A stretch of 11,175 nt of DNA from contig JBGCDT010000420.1 in assembly GCA_045105695.1 (NCBI GenBank), positions 1 through 11,175 of the forward strand, read 5' to 3'. The DNA comes from CALGLS01 sp045105695. Lineage in GTDB: Bacteria > Bacteroidota > Bacteroidia > Chitinophagales > Saprospiraceae. Shown in pieces: positions 1 to 8,104 of the stretch. The notes under the pieces are model-generated. The model saw only the letters and a program-made list of their open reading frames with translations, was not told the origin of the DNA and searched no databases. Each line of letters starts with the position of its first letter. Position 1 is the stretch's first letter. The translations under genes and the position numbers were made by a program.

Positions 1-3000
1 ACTTTAGAATGTTCTCAAGATCCGCTTGATCTTACCATTACTGGTAATGTAACTAACCTGATGGATAATTGCGCAATCAATCTTTCTGCAACTTTCTCTG
101 ATGTAGAATCAGGAATGTCCAATTGTGGAGGACCTGCTCAGATCAATAGAACCTGGACAGTTATTGATGGTTGTGGTGGCTCTTCTACTGGAACTCAGAT
201 TATTTCTTTTGCAGATTCTCCAATAGCAGATTTTACAGTGCCAGATGATGTAACTATAAATTGTGAAGATGATCCAGATGACTTGAACCTTACTGGAGAT
301 GTAACGGATGAGAATAGTAGTTGTAATCCTGGGGCACAAGCGACTTACTCAGATAACACTAGTGGCCTAAATGGTTGTAACGAAACGGGCGTTATTATCA
401 GAACATGGACTTTAGATGATGGTTGTTCTGGTATTGTTACTGAATTTCAAACCATTACTGTTGTAGATAATGCCAATCCTACATTCACTACGCCTTCTTC
501 GGTAACGATCAGCTGCGAAGAGAATCCAAATGATCTGAATATTACGGGCGATGTAACTGATGAAGCAGACAACTGCTCAATAAATTTAGAGGCTACATTT
601 AATGATAATACAACTGGACTAAATGGTTGTAGTGGTACTGGGCAAATCATACGTACTTGGACTTTATCGGATGCTTGTAACAATACTTCTACAGGAGTAC
701 AGATCATCACGGTTGTTGATAATACTGACCCTACATTCACAGTGCCACCAGCTACCGTTATCAATTGTGAAGATGATCCAGGTGATGTAGGTATAACAGG
801 TGATGTAACTGATGAAGCGGACAACTGTTCTGTAGGTTTGGACGCAACATTCAATGATGATAACAGTGGTCTTACAGGTTGTAATGGCACGGGCCAAATC
901 ATACGTACTTGGACTTTGTCTGATGATTGTAACAATACTTCTACAGGAGTACAAATTATTACAGTGGTCGATAATTCGCCTCCTACATTTACGGCTCCTT
1001 CTGATATAGTTTTGAACTGTAACGTAGATTATACTGATCTGACTATTACAGGAGATGTAAATAATGAATCAGACAATTGCTCTGCGGGACTAAATGCAAC
1101 TTTCTCTGACATCGAAACAGGTTCTACCGTTTGTGGAGGACCTAGTCAGGTAGAACGTGTTTGGACGCTAACAGATGCTTGTGGTCAGACGACTACGATT
1201 TCTCAAATAATTACTTTGGTTGATAATCAGCCTCCATCTTTTACCGTACCTGATGATGTTACTTTGAGCTGTGAACAGGATCCATCGGATTTAACTTTGA
1301 CGGGTGACGTTTTAGACGAATCTAGTGATTGTACAAATGATCCTCTGGATGCAACCTTTGTGGATGACCTCTCTGGTTTGACAGGTTGTAACGGAACTGG
1401 TGATATCATCAGAACTTGGACGCTTGACGATGGTTGTAGTACACCGGTGACTCAAGTGCAAGTCATAACCATAGTAGATAATACGGCTCCAACTTTCTCA
1501 GTACCTGCGGATGTAACGATAGAATGTGGCGAAAGTACAGACATAAACGAAACGGGTGATGTTACAGATGAAGCAGATAATTGTTCGATTAACTTAGAAG
1601 CAACTTTCACTGATAACATAGACGGACTCACAGCTTGTAGCGGAACAGGCCAAATCATTCGTACCTGGACATTGACAGATGATTGTAACAATGCTACTAC
1701 ATTTACACAAACGATTACGATAGCAGATAATACAGCTCCAACCTTTACAGCTCCAGCAGCAATAACGGTGAGTTGTGAAGTAGATGTAAATGAATTGTTA
1801 GAAACAGGTGAACCAACTGATCTAGCGGACGTATGTGATGCTGATCCTATTGCTACATTTGCGGATGACGATAGTGGATTAATAGAATGTAACGGAACTG
1901 GAACAATCATAAGAACATGGTCTGTTTCAGATGCTTGCGGTAACGCAGCAACTGCTACACAAACCATTACTGTAATTGATGAAATAAACCCAACATTTAC
2001 GGTACCTGCAAATACTTCAATAAATTGTAACGAGGACTACACAGACCTCACTATAACTGGCGACGTAACGGACGAAGCGGATAACTGTTCTACAGATTTG
2101 ATGGCTACTTTCAATGATGCAACTTCTGGAACCTCCGCATGTGGAGGACCTTCTATGGTTACCAGAACTTGGACATTGACTGATGATTGTGGAAACACAG
2201 TTACTGCTGAGCAAATTATTATGCTGATAGATACAGATCCACCAAGCTTCACGGTGCCAGGCCCAGTTGAAATCTCTTGTGAAGATGATCCAACTGATCT
2301 AACAATCACAGGAGATGTAACTGACGAGTCGAGTACCTGCAACCCGAATGCGGAGGCTACTTTCAGTGATGACCTTAGCGGTCTGACTGGTTGCAACGGG
2401 ACAGGTACCATCGCCAGAACATGGACATTGGATGACGGCTGTAGTGGTTCTGTTTCACAAACACAAATCATAACTGTTGTTGATAATACAGCTCCTACCT
2501 TTACAGCTCCTACCGATATGACTTTGACCTGTGAGCAAGATGTAATGGACTTAGCCTTAACAGGCGATGTAACAGATGAAAGTGATAATTGTGATACTGA
2601 TCTGGAAGCAACTTTTACAGATGATAACACTGCTCTTACAGGTTGCAATGGAACAGGAACGATTACTAGAACTTGGACACTTTCAGATGAATGCGGTAAT
2701 GTAAATACAGCTACGCAAATCATTACCATCGTTGATGAAACTGCTCCAACTTTTACAGTGCCTGGAGATGTAACACTGCCATGCGCTGTTGATTATACCA
2801 ACGTTGCGATCACAGGCGATGTAATAGACGAGAGTGATAATTGTGATACGGATCTAGAAGCAACTTTCTCTGATGAAAACTCTGGAACCAGCTCTTGTAA
2901 TACACCAAGTCAGGTTATTAGAACTTGGACATTAACGGATGATTGTGGCAACACAACTACTGCTACTCAGACGATAACATTAGAAGATGAGATACCAGGA

Positions 3001-4008
3001 CCAAGTGCTCCTCCGGCTGTTACTATAAATTGTGAGGATGATCCAACTGATCTTAGCCTTACTGGAAATGTGACTAATTGGAGTGCTTGCAATCCAAGTG
3101 CGGTAGCAACTTTTGAAGATGACGAAAACGGTTTGGTGGGTTGTAATGGAACTGGCTTAATCATCAGAACCTGGACTTTTGATGATGGTTGTAGTCCGGT
3201 AACTACGGATACACAAATTATCACTGTAGAAGATAACACTGCTCCTACATTTAGCGCTCCTGCTGATGCAACGGTTAGTTGTGAAAGCATAGATGATCTT
3301 TCTCTAACAGGAGATGTGACTAATGAAGCTGATAATTGCGATACAGATTTAGAGGCAACTTATGAAGATGACAACAGTGGTCTTACAGGATGTAGTGGTA
3401 CTGGTGAAATCATCAGAACTTGGACATTGACAGATGATTGTGGAAATTCAACTTCAGCGACTCAAATAGTTACTGTAGTAGATAATACGCCTCCGACATT
3501 TACTGTGCCTGCTTCTACTACAATAGATTGCAATGATGATTATACTGATTTGACAGCCACGGGAGATGTAACTGACGAAGCCGATAACTGCGATACGGAT
3601 TTAGAAGCATCTTATGTTGATGTAATTACGGGAGGAACTGATTGTAATGATCCAGGACAGGTTATTCGTACTTGGATGTTGACGGATGATTGTGGTAATA
3701 CAACTACGGGGGAGCAAACAATACTAATTTCTCAAGGACCTCCACCAAGCTTTACTGCTCCTGATAATGTAACAATAGATTGTGATGAAGATCCGAATGA
3801 TCTATCACTTACAGGAGATGTAACCGACGAAATGAGTGCTTGTAATCCTAATGCTCAGGCAACATATACTGATGACCTCAGTGGCTTGAATGGCTGTAAT
3901 GGCAGTGGACAAATTGTAAGAACTTGGACTTTGGACGATGGCTGTAGCGGTATAGTAAATGTCAATCAACTTATTTTTGTGGTAGACCAAACAGCTCCAA
4001 CTGCTATT
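1..4008 (+). repeat. Tandem array of 16 HYR-like four-cysteine units (~252 bp each) with subtype order D-ABCD-ABCD-ABD-ABD-A
   Basis: In-frame units start at 1 (about 3 codons missing), 244, 496, 748, 1000, 1252, 1507, 1756, 2008, 2260, 2512, 2764, 3013, 3262, 3511 and 3763; lengths are 246-255 bp. Each ends near a P-T/S-F-T-x-P motif and holds four Cys: after the first strand, in the DNC or SSC motif, before the GTG or GGP turn, and in the D-x-C motif after R-T-W. Subtype A has a DDGCS motif after R-T-W (244, 1252, 2260, 3013, 3763). Subtype D has a C-x-x-DYT motif (SQDPLD in the first unit) and a CGGP-like turn without GTG (1, 1000, 2008, 2764, 3511). B follows A (496, 1507, 2512, 3262). 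C follows B only at 748 and 1756. The fold is inferred to be an Ig-like beta-sandwich. I recall a four-cysteine HYR-like family in Pfam but could not check it. Confidence 0.92.
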
Positions 4009-6588
4009 TGCCAAGATGTAACATTACCATTGGATCAGAGTGGTTTTGCTTCTCTGAATATTGGAGATGTAGACAATGGTAGTTTTGACAATTGCCAGGA
4101 TGCAGCAACACTGAATTTTGCATTAAGTCAGACTAATTTCGACTGTAGTCAACTTGGTGAAAATGTTGTTGTACTTACCGTTACTGATAATTGTAACAAT
4201 AGTTCTACATGTATAGCGACAGTCACCATTGTAGATATGATGGCTCCGGAAATCATCTGTCCTAACGGTAGTATTACTGTAGAAGTTGATGATGGAGAAT
4301 GTTTCGCTTCTGGTCTTTGGATGCCAGCTACAGGAACTGATAACTGTGGTGTTCCTGTCGTGACTAGTTCACACAACAACAATAGCACATTCCCAATTGG
4401 ACTTACAGAAGTTACCCATACAGCAACAGATGCAGCGGGTAATACAGCTACTTGCAGTTATTTTATAACGGTAAAAGATAGTGATGCTCCGATCCTGAAT
4501 TGTGATCCTGGAACATTCCAAATCACATCTGTAGGGAACTGCCAAGCTAGCGTGACCTGGAATGCTATTACGGCTACTGACGATTGTCTGGAAGGTCTGA
4601 CAGTTACTAGCGACTTCGAATCTGGTGATCTTTTCCCTTACGGAGAAACTACGACTGTAACTTATACAGCAACGGATGGTTCTGGTAATTCTTCAACCTG
4701 TTCATTTGATATCGAATTGGTAGATGATATTAAACCAACCTTAACCTGCCCTATCGATGTAACTCTAAATGGAGCAGGTGAAAATTGTGAAGCAGTATTC
4801 AACTGGAGTCCAGTGACTGCTGAAGATAATTGTCCGGGAGCCAGTGTAGTCTGTACACATATTTCAGGAACTTCTTTCTCAGTAGGGACAACTACTGTCA
4901 TCTGTACCGCTACTGATGCTGTGGGGAATATGAATGAATGTAGTTTTGATGTAACAGTCGAGGACAATACAGCGCCGGTTCCGACTTGTGTGGATATGAT
5001 AGAGGTTCAAATCGATGGAGAAATTATTAGTGATCCAAGCGGAATAATTACAGATGCCGTATCAGTTGATGCCTGTGAATCAGTAACCATTACCTATACA
5101 CTTCCAACTGCTGTTGATGAGTGTAGCGGTTCTATCATCGCAGGGGTGAACGTTAGTATTCCTTCTGGTTCAACGCTCGAAGTTGGAGACTACACTGTAG
5201 AATATTCATTCACTGATGCTGCTGGAAATACAAGCACCTGTGATTGGTTACTGAGAGTGCTGCCACTTGGTTTAGATGCGGTGAATATTGTACCGCTCTC
5301 TAATACAACGCTCTGTGAAGGTGCTGACCTTATGCTAACAGGAAGTGGTATTGAAGGAACTTATACATGGACAGATCCTAGTAATAATTCTATTGTATTG
5401 GATACTATACCAGTAGTGAATTTAGGAGAAGACGATGGAGGGATTTATTCTTTGTCTGTTACAACAGCGGAGGGTTGTATAGCTACTGATGCCATAGAAA
5501 TAACTGTGAATCCAGCACCGGATGTTTCTATTGAAGGAGATGCTGTAAGCTGCGATGGAGATGTTTCTTTAACCGCTTTAACAGCACTTGGCTCTGAACC
5601 TGTTACAAACTGGGAATGGACAGGACCTTGCGGCTTTACTTCTGATTTAGAAAATATTGAACTAACAGGACTTTCAGATGATTGCGCTGGAACGTATACA
5701 GTGACTGCAACGACTAGTGAGGAATGTTCAATTACAGAGAGTATTCCAGTTACAATTGCATTATTGGAAAGCCCAGCTTTAACAATGGCTTGTGATTCTA
5801 TTCTTTGTATATCTGAAAATTGTTTCCTACTAGGAACGGACTACGCTACTGGGCCTGATTCTTATCACTGGTTATCATCTGCAAATGGAGGATTACCAAA
5901 CGAAACCAATCAAAGCAGCATAGAAATCAGTCCAACAGAAACCGGTGACTTTACTTACCAGTATTGGGTGACTGTGGATGGCTGTGAAACAGATACTGCT
6001 TCCATCACACTGAGCATCGTTGACCGACCAGAGGTTAATGATGACCAATATGTAACCGATTATCAATCAACAATAGAAATAGCAACAATTACAGATAACG
6101 ACATCATCATCGACCAATTAGCAGATGATGTGAATGTCTATTCGCTGCCATCAAATGGTACTTTGTCTAGCACACCAGAGGGAACATACCTCTATACGCC
6201 TAACGACGGCTTTATTGGGTCGGATTTTTTCTTATACCGAATTTGCTACAATTGTGATGCTAGTGAATGCGACACTGCCAGAGTGGATATCCGTGTTGAC
6301 TTTACAGGTGACTGTGAAGTTCCGAATATCATTACTCCTAACGGCGATGGATTTAACGACGCCCTGGAAATCTCTTGTCTAACAACTGGTGATTACCCGG
6401 AAAGCGAACTACTGGTCATGAATCAGTGGGGAGATAAAGTTTTTCAAGCTTCTCCTTATGAAAATGATTGGGAAGGGACGCTGAACGGTAAAGAAGGTAA
6501 GGGCCTGCCGGATGCTACTTATTATTTTATTTTCAAAGAATCACCCGACGCACCGGCCATGAAAGGTTACATTATGATTCACCGATAA
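1..6588 (+). CDS. Giant T9SS-secreted repeat adhesin with type B (gliding-motility-associated) C-terminal domain, 5' partial
   Basis: The reading frame is open from the first base, and the first ATG (61) sits inside a repeat unit, so the true start lies upstream; 2,195 codons before the TAA are visible. Domains in order: 16 HYR-like four-cysteine units of 82-85 residues (1-4008); a divergent HYR-like domain (4009-4257); four HYR-type domains opening with Cys and ending in a T-A/F-T-D-A/G-x-G-N pattern (about 4258-5265); three Ig/PKD-like domains (about 5266-6020); a cadherin-like domain with VNDDQY and YTPNDGFIGSDFF (about 6025-6303); and a C-terminal domain beginning VPNIITPNGDGFNDALEI and ending in KGYIMIHR (about 6310-6585). 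That last domain is the CHU_C/TIGR04131 type, a T9SS type B sorting signal in this phylum. The protein is therefore inferred to be exported by T9SS and displayed or released as a long acidic adhesin. The adjacent porP/sprF-like gene fits this. The ligand cannot be told. Confidence 0.93.
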   Translation, partial: TLECSQDPLDLTITGNVTNLMDNCAINLSATFSDVESGMSNCGGPAQINRTWTVIDGCGGSSTGTQIISFADSPIADFTVPDDVTINCEDDPDDLNLTGDVTDENSSCNPGAQATYSDNTSGLNGCNETGVIIRTWTLDDGCSGIVTEFQTITVVDNANPTFTTPSSVTISCEENPNDLNITGDVTDEADNCSINLEATFNDNTTGLNGCSGTGQIIRTWTLSDACNNTSTGVQIITVVDNTDPTFTVPPATVINCEDDPGDVGITGDVTDEADNCSVGLDATFNDDNSGLTGCNGTGQIIRTWTLSDDCNNTSTGVQIITVVDNSPPTFTAPSDIVLNCNVDYTDLTITGDVNNESDNCSAGLNATFSDIETGSTVCGGPSQVERVWTLTDACGQTTTISQIITLVDNQPPSFTVPDDVTLSCEQDPSDLTLTGDVLDESSDCTNDPLDATFVDDLSGLTGCNGTGDIIRTWTLDDGCSTPVTQVQVITIVDNTAPTFSVPADVTIECGESTDINETGDVTDEADNCSINLEATFTDNIDGLTACSGTGQIIRTWTLTDDCNNATTFTQTITIADNTAPTFTAPAAITVSCEVDVNELLETGEPTDLADVCDADPIATFADDDSGLIECNGTGTIIRTWSVSDACGNAATATQTITVIDEINPTFTVPANTSINCNEDYTDLTITGDVTDEADNCSTDLMATFNDATSGTSACGGPSMVTRTWTLTDDCGNTVTAEQIIMLIDTDPPSFTVPGPVEISCEDDPTDLTITGDVTDESSTCNPNAEATFSDDLSGLTGCNGTGTIARTWTLDDGCSGSVSQTQIITVVDNTAPTFTAPTDMTLTCEQDVMDLALTGDVTDESDNCDTDLEATFTDDNTALTGCNGTGTITRTWTLSDECGNVNTATQIITIVDETAPTFTVPGDVTLPCAVDYTNVAITGDVIDESDNCDTDLEATFSDENSGTSSCNTPSQVIRTWTLTDDCGNTTTATQTITLEDEIPGPSAPPAVTINCEDDPTDLSLTGNVTNWSACNPSAVATFEDDENGLVGCNGTGLIIRTWTFDDGCSPVTTDTQIITVEDNTAPTFSAPADATVSCESIDDLSLTGDVTNEADNCDTDLEATYEDDNSGLTGCSGTGEIIRTWTLTDDCGNSTSATQIVTVVDNTPPTFTVPASTTIDCNDDYTDLTATGDVTDEADNCDTDLEASYVDVITGGTDCNDPGQVIRTWMLTDDCGNTTTGEQTILISQGPPPSFTAPDNVTIDCDEDPNDLSLTGDVTDEMSACNPNAQATYTDDLSGLNGCNGSGQIVRTWTLDDGCSGIVNVNQLIFVVDQTAPTAICQDVTLPLDQSGFASLNIGDVDNGSFDNCQDAATLNFALSQTNFDCSQLGENVVVLTVTDNCNNSSTCIATVTIVDMMAPEIICPNGSITVEVDDGECFASGLWMPATGTDNCGVPVVTSSHNNNSTFPIGLTEVTHTATDAAGNTATCSYFITVKDSDAPILNCDPGTFQITSVGNCQASVTWNAITATDDCLEGLTVTSDFESGDLFPYGETTTVTYTATDGSGNSSTCSFDIELVDDIKPTLTCPIDVTLNGAGENCEAVFNWSPVTAEDNCPGASVVCTHISGTSFSVGTTTVICTATDAVGNMNECSFDVTVEDNTAPVPTCVDMIEVQIDGEIISDPSGIITDAVSVDACESVTITYTLPTAVDECSGSIIAGVNVSIPSGSTLEVGDYTVEYSFTDAAGNTSTCDWLLRVLPLGLDAVNIVPLSNTTLCEGADLMLTGSGIEGTYTWTDPSNNSIVLDTIPVVNLGEDDGGIYSLSVTTAEGCIATDAIEITVNPAPDVSIEGDAVSCDGDVSLTALTALGSEPVTNWEWTGPCGFTSDLENIELTGLSDDCAGTYTVTATTSEECSITESIPVTIALLESPALTMACDSILCISENCFLLGTDYATGPDSYHWLSSANGGLPNETNQSSIEISPTETGDFTYQYWVTVDGCETDTASITLSIVDRPEVNDDQYVTDYQSTIEIATITDNDIIIDQLADDVNVYSLPSNGTLSSTPEGTYLYTPNDGFIGSDFFLYRICYNCDASECDTARVDIRVDFTGDCEVPNIITPNGDGFNDALEISCLTTGDYPESELLVMNQWGDKVFQASPYENDWEGTLNGKEGKGLPDATYYFIFKESPDAPAMKGYIMIHR

Positions 6589-6599
6589 GTTGATTTTCT

Positions 6600-6659
6600 T
6601 ATTCGGAGGAGGGCTTTGTAGCGGAAAGCTTGCGGGTGATGAAGGTCATCCTCCGAATA
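6600..6659. terminator. Inverted repeat between the adhesin and the porP/sprF-like gene; possible terminator or attenuator
   Basis: Positions 6600-6610 (TATTCGGAGGA) and 6649-6659 (TCCTCCGAATA) are perfect 11-bp complements separated by 38 nt. The loop can hold a smaller hairpin, GCTTT (6613-6617) with AAAGC (6625-6629). The element begins 11 bp after the adhesin stop codon, and the downstream sequence is T-rich (TATTTGTCGTTTT) but not an uninterrupted T tract. It could be an imperfect intrinsic terminator, a processing site, or an attenuator that lowers porP/sprF expression relative to the adhesin. The complementarity is read directly; the role is inferred. Confidence 0.5.
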
Positions 6660-6708
6660 TTTGTCGTTTTGTAAATGTATTGTTATTAAAAATTAAAAAA
6701 ACAGGACC

Positions 6709-7659
6709 ATGAATAAATTAATACTGATTGTTTTCTTTTGTTTGGCCATTTGCGGAATAAGCAATGCGCAGCAAGAAGTACAGTTTACCCAATTTATGTA
6801 CAATAAACTGTACTACAATCCAGCTTATGCCGGTGTCCGAGGAGGGCCGTCTCTGAAGGCAATGTATCGTCGTCAGTGGATCGGTTTTGAAGGCGCTCCA
6901 GAATCACGTTTGATCAGTTTTGATCTGCCTTTGTTTAATGATCGTGTGGGTTTTGGCGCTACGTTCCTAAGCCATGATCAGGGAATCACTGACAATTGGC
7001 AAGCAAACTTAGCTTACTCATACAGCATAAAACTAAGAGAGGATCTTTACCTCAGAACTGGTTTTCAAGGATCTATACGTTTCTATGGAATTGATTTTGA
7101 TGATCCTGATTTTATCGTTTTAGAACAAGCTGATCCATCAATCATGGATGGTGTAGATACGGAGAACTATTTTGGAAACTTTGGATTTGGAGCTTATCTG
7201 ACTTACAAAGAAAGTTTCTTTGGTATTTCTATCCCGAATTTCTATGCCAATGACATCAGCTTTAATTCTGACCAGATCGACCAATTTGCTCAGGAGTCCA
7301 GACACTTTTACGCAATGGCAGGAACTACTTTTGCTGTAAATGAAAAGATGAAATTACGCCCTTCCGTTTTAGCGAAGTATGTGAAAAATGCCCCTTTTGA
7401 TATGGATGTTAACTTGAATCTGACGATTGATAATACAGTAACATTTGGTGTGTCATACCGTGCCGGAGGGGATACTGGAGCTGGAGAGTCAATTGATCTA
7501 TTGGCTTTGTATCAATTGAATAAAATAGCGCTGGGACTTTCTTATGATATTACTTTATCAGAAATGAGGAATCATTCTTCTGGAAGTTTCGAGGCAATGA
7601 TCAGATACGATTTCCATGCAAAGCGTGGAGATATGGCTAATCCAAGATTCTTCTTTTAA
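6709..7659 (+). CDS. PorP/SprF family type IX secretion system outer-membrane protein
   Basis: This 316-residue protein has a signal peptide (residues 1-20, cleavage after ISNA) followed at once by the family signature QFTQFMYNKLYYNPAYAG (25-42) and then YRRQWIGFEGAP. The rest has alternating aromatic/polar strands expected of an outer-membrane beta-barrel, and the end, NPRFFF, finishes in aromatics. The length is normal for the family. Known members are PorP of Porphyromonas and SprF of Flavobacterium; SprF is needed for secretion of the adhesin SprB, and type B-tailed cargo is often encoded beside its own SprF-like protein. It starts 120 bp after the giant type B adhesin on the same strand, so it is inferred to be that adhesin's dedicated export or attachment partner. 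The ATG at 6709 is chosen because it gives a complete signal peptide; the leader is A-rich with no strong Shine-Dalgarno site. It is one of several likely paralogues in the genome, so no gene symbol is assigned. Confidence 0.93.
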   Translation: MNKLILIVFFCLAICGISNAQQEVQFTQFMYNKLYYNPAYAGVRGGPSLKAMYRRQWIGFEGAPESRLISFDLPLFNDRVGFGATFLSHDQGITDNWQANLAYSYSIKLREDLYLRTGFQGSIRFYGIDFDDPDFIVLEQADPSIMDGVDTENYFGNFGFGAYLTYKESFFGISIPNFYANDISFNSDQIDQFAQESRHFYAMAGTTFAVNEKMKLRPSVLAKYVKNAPFDMDVNLNLTIDNTVTFGVSYRAGGDTGAGESIDLLALYQLNKIALGLSYDITLSEMRNHSSGSFEAMIRYDFHAKRGDMANPRFFF

Positions 7660-7665
7660 AGAGAA

Positions 7666-8100
7666 TCAATTTAATTCCATAAGGTATAAATCAAAGCCAT
7701 CGGCCCAGTAGTCCTTTTCAATTTTCTGTAAAGAGAAACCATTCTTTTCATAAAATTTAAAAGCATGCTGGCTGGTTCTAACAATAATCTTACAAGTTGG
7801 AGCAGTGGCTTTGATTTTACCAATTCTAAATTCCACTAAAGTTTTACCTAGACCTTCGCCTTGATGGTCTGGATGTATAATATCCCAGGAGATTCGAGCG
7901 ATTCCTTTATTGTCGAACCAATTAAATCCTCCGCAGCCTAGAAGATTTCCTTCTTTCTTAATTACAAAATAATTATCAGCGTCTGTGGCTAGGTAGTCAA
8001 TCAAATCGGCTTCTTCTTCAGATGCGAAATACTTTGGTGTATTTGATCGAAGGAGTTGTAAGACTTTTGTTAGATCATCGGGCAGGTAAGGGCAAATCAT
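7666..8100 (-). CDS. GNAT family N-acetyltransferase
   Basis: This 144-residue cytoplasmic protein has the GNAT fold signature. Motif A is the strand SWDIIHP followed by the acetyl-CoA pyrophosphate loop QGEGLG (residues 80-85), matching Q/R-x-x-G-x-G/A. The preceding strand is GCGGFNWF (55-62), and the C-terminal motif FYEKNGF (116-122) is typical of motif B. It should transfer an acetyl group from acetyl-CoA to an amine, but the substrate cannot be told from the sequence. The gene starts 4 bp after the stop of the beta-helix gene upstream on the minus strand, so the two are probably co-transcribed. Its 3' end converges on the porP/sprF-like gene with only 6 bp between the stop codons and no visible terminator. 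The link to the secreted protein may be incidental. The N-terminus is short but complete for a single-domain GNAT. Confidence 0.88.
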   Translation of the reverse strand: MICPYLPDDLTKVLQLLRSNTPKYFASEEEADLIDYLATDADNYFVIKKEGNLLGCGGFNWFDNKGIARISWDIIHPDHQGEGLGKTLVEFRIGKIKATAPTCKIIVRTSQHAFKFYEKNGFSLQKIEKDYWADGFDLYLMELN

Positions 8101-8104
8101 TTTA

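Noticed and set aside
61..63. ATG at 61 as the start codon of the giant adhesin
   Set aside because: The frame is open upstream to base 1, and the residues there (T-L-E-C then DPLDLTITG) are the normal beginning of a repeat unit. No signal peptide follows the ATG.
1..4008. CRISPR array or satellite-like DNA because of the regular ~252-bp spacing
   Set aside because: The periodicity is of protein domains: units stay in frame, vary mainly in a codon-like way, and there are no short identical direct repeats separated by unique spacers.
109..4967. Several long minus-strand open frames opposite the adhesin (for example 2037-2729 and 1452-1967)
   Set aside because: They are periodic shadows of the repeated plus-strand coding sequence. 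They have similar low-complexity content in each repeat and no recognisable domains.
6134..6382. 82-codon plus-strand frame inside the adhesin
   Set aside because: It lies wholly within the cadherin-like and C-terminal domains of the adhesin in another frame and has no independent support.
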